Source: Coccinella septempunctata (lineage: Eukaryota; Arthropoda; Insecta; Coleoptera; Coccinellidae). Taken from it: a stretch of 64,000 nt of DNA. Position numbers and translations under genes: made by a program. Within the stretch, counting starts at the first letter, position 1, and each line of letters opens with the position of its first letter. The notes beneath the pieces are model-generated. The model was given only the letters and a program-made list of their open reading frames with translations. It had not been told where the DNA came from and searched no databases. Positions 22,158 to 32,743 of the stretch are shown here, piece after piece. Location: positions 19,011,001 to 19,075,000 of the forward strand of contig NC_058198.1 in assembly GCF_907165205.1 (NCBI RefSeq). Reading direction: 5' to 3'.

Positions 22158-22595
22158 TCATAGCCTCATCAAGCGATGATTTGTTTTGACCTTCTGCTCA
22201 GAGGAGCGTAAACTCCAATTACTTGGAATTGTCAAAGCACGCGTTCGTTGTGTTCTTGTTTGTACAAGAACTTTTTTATGAGTGGTATTTTCTCGGAATG
22301 ATGAGCGAGAGAAATCATCATTCCGAACAATACTCACGCCAAATTTTGGATTCAGCAATCGCCTCCGCTCTTCTTTCCGCAATTCAGTCGTTCTCGAAAT
22401 GAGCTTACGCCTGAGCATCGGGTCATGAAGGCAGATATCTCTGAATCTTCGGCTCGTCGAATAAACGGATAACAGTGAATCAGCATCCAGATATCTAAAA
22501 ATGGTTGAAACCATTTCTGCAGGTAAGGACCTGAAGGGATCCGATCTGCTTACGAAACATCCGGGCAAAACTCTGTAATCCATTTCACTAAGCAT
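22158..22595 (-). CDS. F-box protein copy 6 (used as reference)
   Basis: 145 codons, F-box at residues 22-64. After the F-box the chain is Arg/Lys-rich. Codons 87-134 (22194-22337) are bounded by GTGAGT and a pyrimidine-rich CTCCTCTGAGCAG, both in phase 0, so removal of this 144-nt piece would give a 97-residue protein in the same frame. That piece holds several perfect hairpins: a 12-bp stem at 22293-22326 and an 8-bp stem at 22252-22271. TATA and initiator lie at 22642-22648 and 22614-22619. Coding is likely from the F-box match and conservation; expression is not shown. Confidence 0.62.
   Translation of the reverse strand: MLSEMDYRVLPGCFVSRSDPFRSLPAEMVSTIFRYLDADSLLSVYSTSRRFRDICLHDPMLRRKLISRTTELRKEERRRLLNPKFGVSIVRNDDFSRSSFRENTTHKKVLVQTRTQRTRALTIPSNWSLRSSEQKVKTNHRLMRL
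22194..22337 (-). other. Possible in-frame intron within F-box copy 6
   Basis: 144 nt from GTGAGT to CAG, phase 0 at both ends, no stop codon inside. It contains a 12-bp perfect stem, an 8-bp perfect stem (GTTCTTGT/ACAAGAAC) and a TCCAA/TTGGA stem. Either the region is ordinary coding sequence with strong structure, or it is a retained intron. The same signals are present in the other full-length copies. Confidence 0.35.
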
Positions 22596-22903
22596 TCGTG
22601 AACAGACGAGTGAGTCTGAGGAATATTCAAGCTACGCTGGCATATATACTGGCCCGCCGTCACTACGTCCAATGAGCTGATAGAAGGTATCCCCTCCACT
22701 CGATAACTTTTCCGTCCGTGTGACGGTTCTGGGCAGTTCAGATCTATGGGAAGCAAATTAAGATAGGACTGACTCATTTCATAATGAGCACCACACCAGC
22801 AGAGTGCTTCCCTAACCGTAGAGGTGGACACGGGAACGAACGGAAATATTCTAGGAAGGGTAGCCACCCCAAAGTGCCTTCTGTACCCCCCAGGTATCCA
22901 CAC
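22550..22903 (-). other. Overlapping upstream ORF, probably not a gene
   Basis: An open frame of 117 codons, 75 from the internal Met at 22777, overlaps the first 46 bases of the F-box gene in another frame. It is open in most units and tolerates a 12-base in-frame deletion in two of them. It has no recognised domain, and it runs across the TATA box and initiator used by the F-box ORF, so a message starting there could not encode it. I list it because it recurs. Confidence 0.2.
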
Positions 22904-24159
22904 CAGCAGGATACGTTATTGACAGTATGGGTGGAATCAAGACTCTGGTATAGGAGAGGTGTAGACGGGGACTGATAATCCGATGATATAACGAAAAACG
23001 TTCGGATATAACTAAACTCAAACTGATGCTTTTCTATTACACGAGACTGAGAACTGTGAGCGCACTTGCAGATTCAAATAAAAATTCAAACTGTGGAAAT
23101 AAAAACTGATGGGGTCCTATTTAGCCAGAATTGGTTAGGAGGGGATGTGAATTTTTGGTTAAATTAAGTTTATTTCGCTACAGAAATTTTTGGGTTTTAT
23201 TACTACCAATAATACAAAATCTTCCTACCGCCTAGACAAGTATAATAAAACCCAAACCGAACTCCAGAACCTATAAAGCTCACGGAATATCCAAAAAACT
23301 AATTAGGTATGAGGGGACCAAGTATCTGGGTTTCTGATCTGAGAATACTGAGAAAAGTAACTATTTAAGTACCTACCTAGTTAAATGAAGTAATTGCTGA
23401 CAGTAATAGGCCGAAGGCCACTATGTACATTCTTATTATTTTTATTTTCAAGTTATAATCCATTTAGCTCGAATTAATTTGATGCTTTTGTGTATTCATT
23501 TCTCAATTTTCAATATTTGAATCTTTGTTTTAAGAAAACCTGGCAGAAGAATACGAAGATGATCCTTCTGATTCTAAAATTTCCTGATAGCTTTAATGTT
23601 AAATGAAAAATATTTCATATAGCAAAAGATTGAGTTATATATTTTTCTATTGACTCGGTCATTTTATATTTCATTTCTAAACGAATGCGATAATAATATT
23701 CGGTCGAATTCGGTTTATGTCCGAAATAACAAATATGATGCCTTAGTGTATTCATCCCTTATTTGCCAATACTCATTTCATGTTGTAATTATTGCTTAGA
23801 AAAATAGATATTTTTGTAGAAGGAAAAGAAACAGAAAGAAAAATTATTTTTTATTGATTTTTCAATGTATTTTTCATTTCTGAATGGATTAAATTAATTC
23901 AACAATCGAATCGTCTACAGTTATTGAAACTGAGTCTTGAACGAATTCTCGAATTCCCTATCTTTTCGACTGTATTTTTCAAATCTATATATATACCTCT
24001 CGATAAACACAACACAGTAATGATAATCCCTCTTGTTGAAAGAAAAATTGTGGGAGAAATTCAATTTTATATTTCATAGTGATTAACGTAGAATATCAGT
24101 TGAAGTTGAGTCAAATCTGTCACAATGATAATATCTGTTGCCGAGAACAACTAAGTGTT
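22596..24159. repeat. Array unit without F-box gene, ending at gag fragment 2
   Basis: Promoter region of copy 6, then a unit of the same shortened type as 16305-17375 (shared 'gccagaattgg' and 'gtccgaaataac' variants). No gene seen. Confidence 0.75.
22614..22648 (-). promoter_or_regulatory. TATA box plus initiator of F-box copy 6 (representative)
   Basis: On the minus strand TATATAT (22648-22642) stands 31 bases from the A of TCAGAC (22619-22614), close to the arthropod initiator TCAGT. Transcription from there would leave about 20 bases before the ATG at 22595. The same elements sit 47-53 and 19-24 bases upstream of the start in nearly all copies, including those on the plus strand. Confidence 0.6.
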
Positions 24160-25232
24160 GCTAGATCCTGGTTTTGTCCAGAAAACTTGTCGATTTGTTG
24201 GAAATTTTGGATTATTAGTGATCGGTTGATTAATGGGGTGTGGAAAACCTTTTTCATTAGGAATTCGTGCAGGAGTATTATTATAATTTTGCTGACTGAA
24301 AGTAGGGGTATTATTATAGTTTTGCTGACTGAAAGTAGGTTTTTGATTAACAAATAAATTCTCTCTATTTGAACTACTATTTTGTTGTCGATAAATTGGT
24401 TTTTTATCATTATCCTGAGTTTTTCTTAAGAATTCACAATATTCCCACTCTTGCTTTCTATTATCGTAAAATTTGCATCTGTTTATACATTCTTCAAGAG
24501 TTTAAGATTCGAAATTGCTTAAATATGACCGATATGGTTCTAAGAGTCCAATTTGAAAAGTTTTGAGGGCTAATTTTTCTACATCTTTTTTTTTTTGTAA
24601 AGCAAATAATTTGGATCTTGTGTATTGAGTGTTAGGTATTGTAAAAGGTCATTCAAGTTCTTTGAAATTCTACTGTAAAAGTCGAAATAATTTTCGTTCT
24701 TTTTCTGAACGGATTGCGTTAATGCAGAAATCAATAGGTCTTCATTTCGTTGATCTCCGTATCTTTGCAATAATGATCGTCTGATAGTGATCCAATCCGT
24801 AGCATTTTGGAAAGAAATGAAATCTCTCGCTTCTCCTTTAATTTTTGATCTTATTGTGAAATTCAAGGCGTAAGTAAGGTCTGGAGTTAACCTTCCTTGG
24901 AGATGTATAAAAAGGTTGTCTATTTCATTGATAAATATTGATAAATTTTGACCTGGAGAAAATTCAGGTATTGAGTTCAAAAGCAATTGTATGTCTTGCC
25001 TTGACATTGCGTCAACTACAGGTGGGTTAGAAGAAGTTTGGTTATTCATTTCGAGGTTCTCAAAATTTCTTCTTGAAGGATATGGTTGGAATCTTCTATT
25101 TCTAATTGATTGATTGTTCGAAAAATTTTTTTCTAATTTTAATTGGTTATTCAAAAAGTTTGTTCCTAATTCTAATAATTCTGAATCTTCAGCGATAACT
25201 TCTAGTACGCCTGAAGAATCGTTATCTGTCAT
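24160..25232 (-). pseudogene. Retrotransposon gag, frameshifted
   Basis: From the ATG at 25232 the frame is open for 217 codons and ends at 24579, because the A-run (on the minus strand) near 24585-24596 is one base short compared with the copy at 51.8 kb. Beyond it, the same TAA nonsense codon as in the other copies is also present. It lacks the 9-base duplication in the IFINEIDN segment. Confidence 0.7.
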
Positions 25233-25555
25233 TTGAACTTTGGGATTCTGGGTTTAAGGAAAGAGATTGATGGACTTACATCACCAAGATATGCATCCTA
25301 GGGTGTGTAGTTCCTTCTTCTTAATCGAAGTGGATCGAGTTGATGGTCTTCCTTCTGGTGAAGTGGGTAGAATTGATTTTCTGCTGGTTCGATGTGGTTT
25401 CTTGGTGATACCGCACAAAGACTTGATAGTCACCGGGAGTTCCTCGAACACTCTTCGAACAGCCTGGCCGGACGAGTCCGTATTCACTTATGGAAACTGA
25501 TTTTAGTTTTTTTTTCACTAAAACCCCGTTGCGATATCCTGTTCGGGCAGCGCCA

Positions 25556-25841
25556 GTTATGAATAACGTATCCGAAAGTCTATTTTTAAAAAGAACTTAT
25601 TTCTTTTTAGGGTTACCAATGATAATCAAAGGACAACTCGATAGAAAGGATATCGTTTTTATTTGTACAAAGAACAAGCAAGTGAATCTATCTAACGCTA
25701 GACATCAACTAACTATTATTCAAATTATGAAAACGGAAAAGAGTCACAATCGGTGGTCACGCCTTGTGTCGTCTTCCAGGAATCCTGGGTTTCGGGTTCC
25801 GATGCGATTCCGTGTTTCTTGTGGGAAACGGTCTCGTAACA
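25556..25841 (-). repeat. LTR of gag fragment copy 2
   Basis: 286 bp, TGTTACGAG start on the minus strand; primer-binding site at 25535-25555. Confidence 0.7.
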
Positions 25842-26049
25842 ATATATATACCTCTCGATAAACACAACACATTAATGATAATCCCTCTTGTTGAAAGAAA
25901 AATTGTGGGAGAAATTCAATTTTATATTTCATAGTGATTAACATAGAATATCAGTTGAAGTTGAGTCAAATCTGTCACAATGATAATATCTGTTGCCGAG
26001 AACAACTAAGTGTTAATTAATATTAATAATGTTGATAGTGCATGCAGAT
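25842..26049. repeat. F-box 3' flank, shortened by the LTR
   Basis: Same short 3' flank as at 19069. No gene seen. Confidence 0.6.
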
Positions 26050-26487
26050 TCATAGCCTCATCAAGCGATGATTTGTTTTGACCATCTGCTCAGAGGAGCG
26101 TAAACTCCAATTACTTGGAATTGTCAAAGCACGCGTTCGTTGTGTTCTTGTTTGTACAAGAACTTTTTTATGAGTGGTATTTTCTCGGAATGATGAGCGA
26201 GAGAAATCATCATTCCGAACAATAGTCACGCCAAATTTTGGATTCAGCAATCGCCTCCGCTCTTCTTTCCGCAATTCAGTCGTTCTCGAAATGAGCTTAC
26301 GCCTGAGCCTTGGGTCATGAAGGCAGATATCTCTGAATCTTCGGCTCGTCGAATAAACGGATAACAGTGAATCAGCATCCAAATATCTTAAAATGGTTGA
26401 AACCATTTCTGCAGGTAAGGACCTGAAGGATTCCGATCTGCTTACGAAACATCCGGGCAAAACTTTGTTATCCATTTCACTAAGCAT
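26050..26487 (-). CDS. F-box protein copy 7 (gag-associated subtype, diverged)
   Basis: Full-length. The most diverged open copy: Y7N, R8K, D19E, P20S, F33L and S88T besides the subtype changes M60R and K135M. The F-box core (LPAEMVSTI, RYLDADSLL) is kept. TATA is at 26534-26540. Upstream the 12-base deletion seen at copies 5 and 13 is absent. Confidence 0.6.
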   Translation of the reverse strand: MLSEMDNKVLPGCFVSRSESFRSLPAEMVSTILRYLDADSLLSVYSTSRRFRDICLHDPRLRRKLISRTTELRKEERRRLLNPKFGVTIVRNDDFSRSSFRENTTHKKVLVQTRTQRTRALTIPSNWSLRSSEQMVKTNHRLMRL

Positions 26488-27302
26488 TCGTGAACAGACG
26501 AGTGAGTCTGAGGAATACTCAAGCTACGCTGGCATATATACTGGCCCGCCGTCACTACGTCCAATGAGCTGATAGAAGGTATCCCCTCCACTCGATTACT
26601 TTTCCGTCCGTGTGACGGTTCAGGGCAGTTCAGATCTATGGGAAGCAAATTAAGATAGGACTGACTCATTTCATAATGAGCACCACACCAGCAGAGTGCT
26701 TCCCTAACCGTAGAGGTGGACACGGGAACGAACGGAAATATTCTAGGAAGGGTAGCCACCCAAAAGTGCCTTCTGTACCCCCCAGGTATCCACACCAGCA
26801 GGATACGTTATTGACACTATGGGTGGAATCAAGACTCTGGTATAGGAGGGGTGTAGACGGAGATTGATAATCCGATGATATAACGAAAAACGTTCCGATA
26901 TAACTGAACTCAATCTTATGCTTTTCTATTACACGAGACTGAGAACTGTGAGCGCACTTGCAGATTCAAATAAAAATTCAAACTGTGGAAATAAAAACTG
27001 ATGGGGTTCTATTAAGCCAGAATTCGTTAGGAGGGGATGTGAATTTTTGGTTAAATTAAGTTTATTTCGCTACAGAAATTTTTGGGTTTTATTACTACCA
27101 ATAATACAAAATCTTCCTACCGCCTAGACAAGTATAATAAAACCCAAACCGAACTCCAGAACCTATATAGCTCACGGAATGTTTCTGATCTAAGAATACC
27201 GAGAAAAGTAACTATTTAAGTACCTACCTAGTTAAATTAAGTAATTGCTGACAGTAATAGGCCGAAGGCCACTATGTACATTCTAATTATTTTTATTTTC
27301 AA
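26488..27302. repeat. Array unit noncoding part
   Basis: Promoter region of copy 7 and half-repeat A, ending at the GTTAT target site of the CR1/Jockey-like element. No gene seen. Confidence 0.75.
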
Positions 27303-27306
27303 GTTA

Positions 27307-28944
27307 TTTATTTATTTATTTATTTATTTAAACAACGAGAAGAGTTGAGATTATTAAATCTATAAACCCAACTCAAATACATTCATAATAAACAACTGAG
27401 GGAACTTCAACTACTGTGCAAACAAAACATGGTAAATAACAAAATAAAAAATTAATTTCGACTCCATCCATCCAACCTGTTCTTAAAAGCGTTCACAGAA
27501 GGGGCCTCCACAATCGCCGTCGGTAGACCATTCCATGAACTGAATATTCTGTTGGGGAGAAACATTTGCCGAGGTGTCGACCTGAAGGCTTCTTTGGATA
27601 GCTTATACCGATGCCCTCGCAAGCTGTTATTATTGAGGCAATACATGTCCTGGATCCCTCCACCGAAATGGCCATGAAGGGCTCGGAATGTAAAAATGAG
27701 ATCCCCCCTAGTCCGGCGTTCAGCAAAGCTTGGCAAACCAAATATGCGAAGACGATCCTCGTAGGTTGGACGCACATATGAGTATGGTAGACGTGTAATC
27801 CAGCGTTGAACAGACTCCAGGAGAATTTCTTCATACCTGGTTGAAGGCCACCATACTTGTCCAGCATACTCGATAATAGGTCGTATGTAAGTTTTATATA
27901 GAAACATCCAGGTTGTTATATCGGAGTTCTTAAAAGTTTTACTTAGCATATAAACCATTTGCTTCGCCCTTCCCGTGACTGACTCGACATGAGCGGACCA
28001 GCTGAGATCGGAGGTAAGAGTTACTCCAAGGTCGACGTGACGAGTCACTGGCTGTATTTGATGACCGTCAATGAAATAGGACACCATCGGATTGCTTCTG
28101 CCCATGTGGAGAACGCAACATTTTTCAATGTTCAGAGGTAACATCCATTCATGGCACCATCTGGAAAGAGCATCCAGGTCTTCCTGGAGAATGTGGGCGT
28201 ACAGGAGTGGCAGGTTATAAAGTTTAGCGTCGTCAGCAAAGAGAGATAAAATCGATTTTAACAGAGGAGTTAAGTCGGAGATGTACAAAAGAAAAAGAAT
28301 CGGACCCAAAACTGAGCCCTGTGGGACACCGGATAATACACTTCTCTGGGCTGAAGCCCACTGCCAACTCTGACGCGAAATTTACGATTGGACAAAAATG
28401 TTTTAATCCAACCCAACAATCTACCCCTTATTCCCAAATGCTCCAACTTAGTAAGAAGGCGTCTATGAGGTACCCGGTCGAACGCCCTCGAAAAGTCTAG
28501 GTAGACTACATCAACCGGAAATCCAGAGTCCAATGCTTTGGTCCAATCCGCGATGCACGAAAGGAGATTTGTTGTGGTTGAGCGCTGTGGTAGAAAGCCG
28601 TGTTGGGACCCTGGAATGATGTCGTTCTCGAGACAAAATCGCAGTAGGTGGTCACATATGATTCTCTCCAAAATCTTTGAGACAGATGAAAGCACACTGA
28701 TAGGTCGATAATTAGAGGGATCGAATTTATCACCCTTTTTGAAGATGGGGGTGATTGAAGCAGAAAGCCAATCAGATGGAATGCAGGAAGTACTTACTGA
28801 TTTAGAGAATAAAATATGAAGAGGGGTGGTAAAAGCATCAGCACAGTTTTTGAGCAGACGCGTTGTTAGGCCATCGTTACCTGGAGCGGTATCTAACTTC
28901 AGTTCGGAGAGATATTTCTTGACAGTTGGCTCGTCGATGATGAC
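27307..28944 (-). mobile_element. CR1/Jockey-like non-LTR element, 5'-truncated
   Basis: Interrupts half-repeat A between GTTAT duplications (27303-27307 and 28945-28949). The 3' end on the minus strand is a (TAAA)n tail of about six units (27305-27330). Only the RT half and C-terminus remain; the endonuclease is missing, as expected from 5' truncation during reverse transcription. Confidence 0.8.
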
Positions 28945-28956
28945 GTTATAATCCAT
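27452..28956 (-). pseudogene. Reverse transcriptase of CR1/Jockey-like element, frameshifted
   Basis: Two overlapping frames. The first (28956-28270) has TAPGNDGL, SASITPIFKKGD, NYRPISVLS, HGFLPQRST and YLDFSRAFDRVPH. The second (28309-27452) has MGPILFLLYISDL, FADD at about 28230-28241, and ends NAFKNRLDGW. A frameshift lies upstream of the GVPQGSVLG stretch near 28340-28390. The first frame's ATG is in host sequence, beyond the truncation at 28944, so it is not a true start. Confidence 0.8.
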
Positions 28957-29998
28957 TTAGCTCGAATTAATTTGATGCTTTTGTGTATTCATTCCTCAAT
29001 TTTCAATATTTGAATCTTTGTTTTTAGAAAACCTGGCAGAAGAATACGAAGAATATCCTACTGATTCCAAAATTTCCTGATAGATTTAATGATAAATGAA
29101 AAATATTTCATATAGCAAAAGATTGAGTTATATATTTTTCTATTGACTCGGTCATTTTATATTTCATTTTTAAACGAATGCGATAATAATATTTGGTCAA
29201 ATTCGGTTTATGTCCATATGGAAATTTTTAGGTTCTATATTTTATGAGCTCCACAAATACAAAATATGTATTCCTACCAAGTATCACCTAGATAAGGTGT
29301 AATAAAACCCAAACGAATTGAACAATGTTTAATTGTTGTTCTGGTCTATTTCACGGAAATAGACAGAACATCTTGGTTAAGATTTAAGAATGCCGACAAA
29401 TGTACCTATTTACCTATTTTGTAAGGATGAGACGGACATAATTCTAATGGCAGCAATAAACCTATCTATATCTAGAGTATCTGAATCTGGGCATCCTACT
29501 TCCCTTCATTTCCAAGTTGTAACCCATTCAAGTCTAATAACAAATATGATGCCTTAGTGATCCCTTATTTGCCAATACTCATTTCATGTTGGAATTATTG
29601 CTTAGAAAAATAGATATTTTTGTAGAAGGAAAAGAAACAGAAAGAAAAATTATTTTTTATTGATTTTTCAATGTATTTTTGATTTCTGAATGGATTCAAT
29701 CAATTCAACAATCGAATCGTCTACAAATTGAAACTGAGTCTTGAACGAATTCTTGAATTCCCTATCTTTTCGACTGTATTTTTTTAATCTATATATATAC
29801 CTTTCGGAAAACACAACACAGTAATGATAATCCCTCTTGTTGAAAGAAAAATTGTGGGAGAAATTCAATTTTATATTTCATAGTGATTAACGTAGAATAT
29901 CAGTTGAAGTTGAGTCAAATCTGTCACAATGATAATATCTGTTGCCGAGAACAACTAAGTGTCAATTAATATTAATAATGTTCATAGTGCATGCAGAT
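28950..29998. repeat. Array unit noncoding part
   Basis: Rest of half-repeat A, half-repeat B and 3' flank of F-box copy 8. No gene seen. Confidence 0.75.
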
Positions 29999-30436
29999 TC
30001 ATAGCCTCATCAAGCGATGATTTGTTTTGACCTTCTGCTCAGAGGAGCGTAAACTCCAATTACTTGGAATTGTCAAAGCACGCGTTCGTTGTGTTCTTGT
30101 TTGTACAAGAACTTTTTTACGAGTGGTATTTCCTCGGAATGATGAGCGAGAGAAATCATCATTCCGAACAATACTCACGCCAAATTTTGGATTCAGCAAT
30201 CGCCTCCGCTCTTCTTTCCGCAATTCAGTCGTTCTCGAAATGAGCTTACGCCTGAGCATCGGGTCATGAAGGCAGATATCTCTGAATCTTCGGCTCGTCG
30301 AATAAACGGATAACAGTGAATCAGCATCCAGATATCTAAAAATGGTTGAAACCATTTCTGCAGGTAAGGACCTGAAGGGATCCGATCTGCTTACGAAACA
30401 TCCGGGCAAAACTCTGTGATCCATTTCACTAAACAT
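29999..30436 (-). CDS. F-box protein copy 8 (G/R subtype)
   Basis: Full-length. Carries the G/R subtype changes (FRGNTTRKK) plus L2F and Y7H. TATA at 30483-30489. First of three copies spaced exactly 2,307 bases apart. Confidence 0.6.
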   Translation of the reverse strand: MFSEMDHRVLPGCFVSRSDPFRSLPAEMVSTIFRYLDADSLLSVYSTSRRFRDICLHDPMLRRKLISRTTELRKEERRRLLNPKFGVSIVRNDDFSRSSFRGNTTRKKVLVQTRTQRTRALTIPSNWSLRSSEQKVKTNHRLMRL

Positions 30437-32305
30437 TCGTGAACAGACGAGTGAGTCTGAGGAATACTCAAGCTACGCTGGCATATATACTGGCCCGCCG
30501 TCACTACGTCCAATGAGCTGATAGAAGGTATCCCCTCCACTCGATAACTTTTCCGTCCGTGTGACGGTTCAGGGCAGTTCAGATCTATGGGAAGCAAATT
30601 AAGATAGGACTGACTCATTTCATAATGAGCACCACACCAGCAGAGTGCTTCCCTAACCGTAGAGGTGGACACGGGAACGAACGGAAATATTCTAGGAAGG
30701 GTAGCCACCCAAAAGTGCCTTCTGTACCACCCAGGTATCCACACCAGCAGGATACGTTATTGACAGTATGGGTGGAATCAAGACTCTGGTATAGGAGAGG
30801 TGTAGACGGGGACTGATAATCCGATGATATAACGAAAAAGGTTCGGATATAACTAAACTCAAACTGATGCTTTTCTATTACACGAGACTGAGAACTGTGA
30901 GCGCAATTGCAGATTAAAATAAAAATTCAAACTGTGGAAATAAAAACTGATGGGGTCCTATTAAGCCAGAATTCGTTAGGAGGGGATGTGAATTTTTGGT
31001 TAAATTAAGTTTATTTCGCTACAGAAATTTTTGGGTTTTATTACTACCAATAATACAAAATCTTCCTACCGCCTAGACAAGTATAATAAAACCCAAACTG
31101 AACTCCAGAACCTATAAAGCTCACGGAATGTTTCTGATCTAAGAATACCGAGAAAAGTAACTATTTAAGTACCTACCTAGTTAAATGAAGTAATTGCTGA
31201 CAGTAATAGGCCGAAGGCCACTATGTACATTCTAATTATTTTTATTTTCAAGTTATAATCCATTTAGCTCGAATTAATTTGATGCTTTTGTGTATTCATT
31301 TCTCAATTTTCAATATTTGAATCTTTGTTTTAAGAAAACCTGGCAGAAGAATACGAAGATGATCCTACTGATTCCAAAATTTCCTGATAGATTTAATGAT
31401 AAATGAAAAATATTTCATATAGCAAAAGATTGAGTTATATATTTTTCTATTGACTCGGTCATTTTATATTTCATTTCTAAACGAATGCGATAATAATATT
31501 CGGTCAAATTCGGTTTATGTCCATATGGAAATTTTTAGGTTCTATATTTTATGAGCTCCACAAATACAAAATATGTATTCCTACCAAGTATCACCTAGAT
31601 AAGGTGTAATAAAACCCAAACAAATTGAACAATGTTTAATTGTTGTTCTGGTCTATTTCACGGAAATAGACAGAACATCTTGGTTCAGATTCAAGAATGC
31701 CGACAAATGTACCTATTTACCTATTTTGTAAGGATGAGACGGACATTATTCTAATGGCAGCAATAAACCTATCTATATCTAGAGTATCTGAATCTGGGCA
31801 TCCTACTTCCCTTCATTTCCAAGTTGTAACCCATTCAAGTCTAATAACAAATATGATGCCTTAGTGATCCCTTATTTGCCAATACTCATTTCATGTTGGA
31901 ATTATTGCTTAGAAAAATGGATATTTTTGTAGAAGGAAAAGAAACAGAAAGAAAAATAATTTTTTATTGATTTTTCAATGTATTTTTCATTTCTGAATGG
32001 ATTCAATCAATTCAACAATCGAATCGTCTACAAATTGAAACTGAGTCTTGAACGAATTCTTGAATTCCCTATCTTTTCGACTGTAGTTTTTTAATCTATA
32101 TTTATACCTTTCGGAAAACACAACACAGTAATGATAATCCCTCTTGTTGAAAGAAAAATTGTGGGAGAAATTCAATTTTATATTTCATAGTGATTAACGT
32201 AGAATATCAGTTGAAGTTGAGTCAAATCTGTCACAATGATAATATCTGTTGCCGAGAACAACTAAGTGTCAATTAATATTAATAATGTTCATAGTGCATG
32301 CAGAT
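30437..32305. repeat. Array unit noncoding part (complete)
   Basis: 1,869 bases: promoter region, half-repeat A, half-repeat B and 3' flank, uninterrupted by transposons. No gene seen. Confidence 0.8.
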
Positions 32306-32743
32306 TCATAGCCTCATCAAGCGATGATTTGTTTTGACCTTCTGCTCAGAGGAGCGTAAACTCCAATTACTTGGAACTGTCAAAGCACGCGTTCGTTGTG
32401 TTCTTGTTTGTACAAGAACTTTTTTACGAGTGGTATTTCCTCGGAATGATGAGCGAGAGAAATCATCATTCCGAACAATACTCACGCCAAATTTTGGATT
32501 CAGCAATCGCCTCCGCTCTTCTTTCCGCAATTCAGTCGTTCTCGAAATGAGCTTACGCCTGAGCATCGGGTCATGAAGGCAGATATCTCTGAATCTTCGG
32601 CTCGTCGAATAAACGGATAACAGTGAATCAGCATCCAGATATCTAAAAATGGTTGAAACCATTTCTGCAGGTAAGGACCTGAAGGGATCCGATCTGCTTA
32701 CGAAACATCCGGGCAAAACTCTGTAATCCATTTCACTAAGCAT
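32306..32743 (-). CDS. F-box protein copy 9 (G/R subtype)
   Basis: Full-length; differs from copy 8 by L2, Y7 and by I117V (ALTVPSNW). TATA at 32790-32796. Confidence 0.6.
   Translation of the reverse strand: MLSEMDYRVLPGCFVSRSDPFRSLPAEMVSTIFRYLDADSLLSVYSTSRRFRDICLHDPMLRRKLISRTTELRKEERRRLLNPKFGVSIVRNDDFSRSSFRGNTTRKKVLVQTRTQRTRALTVPSNWSLRSSEQKVKTNHRLMRL

Larger units (their letters stand above)
24160..25841 (-). mobile_element. LTR-gag fragment, copy 2
   Basis: Same structure and endpoints as copy 1: LTR 25556-25841, leader, truncated gag, flanked by about 170-bp direct repeats of F-box 3' flank. It therefore arose by duplication of the rearranged product, not by a second insertion. Confidence 0.75.

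Noticed and set aside
22540..22600. A 37-nt intron (GTAAGC to CCTGCAG) at the F-box start
   Set aside because: Too short for normal splicing, and removing it would destroy the F-box.
24120..24410. Ile/Leu-rich 96-codon ORF on the minus strand
   Set aside because: It is a shadow of the Gln/Asn-rich gag tail in another frame.
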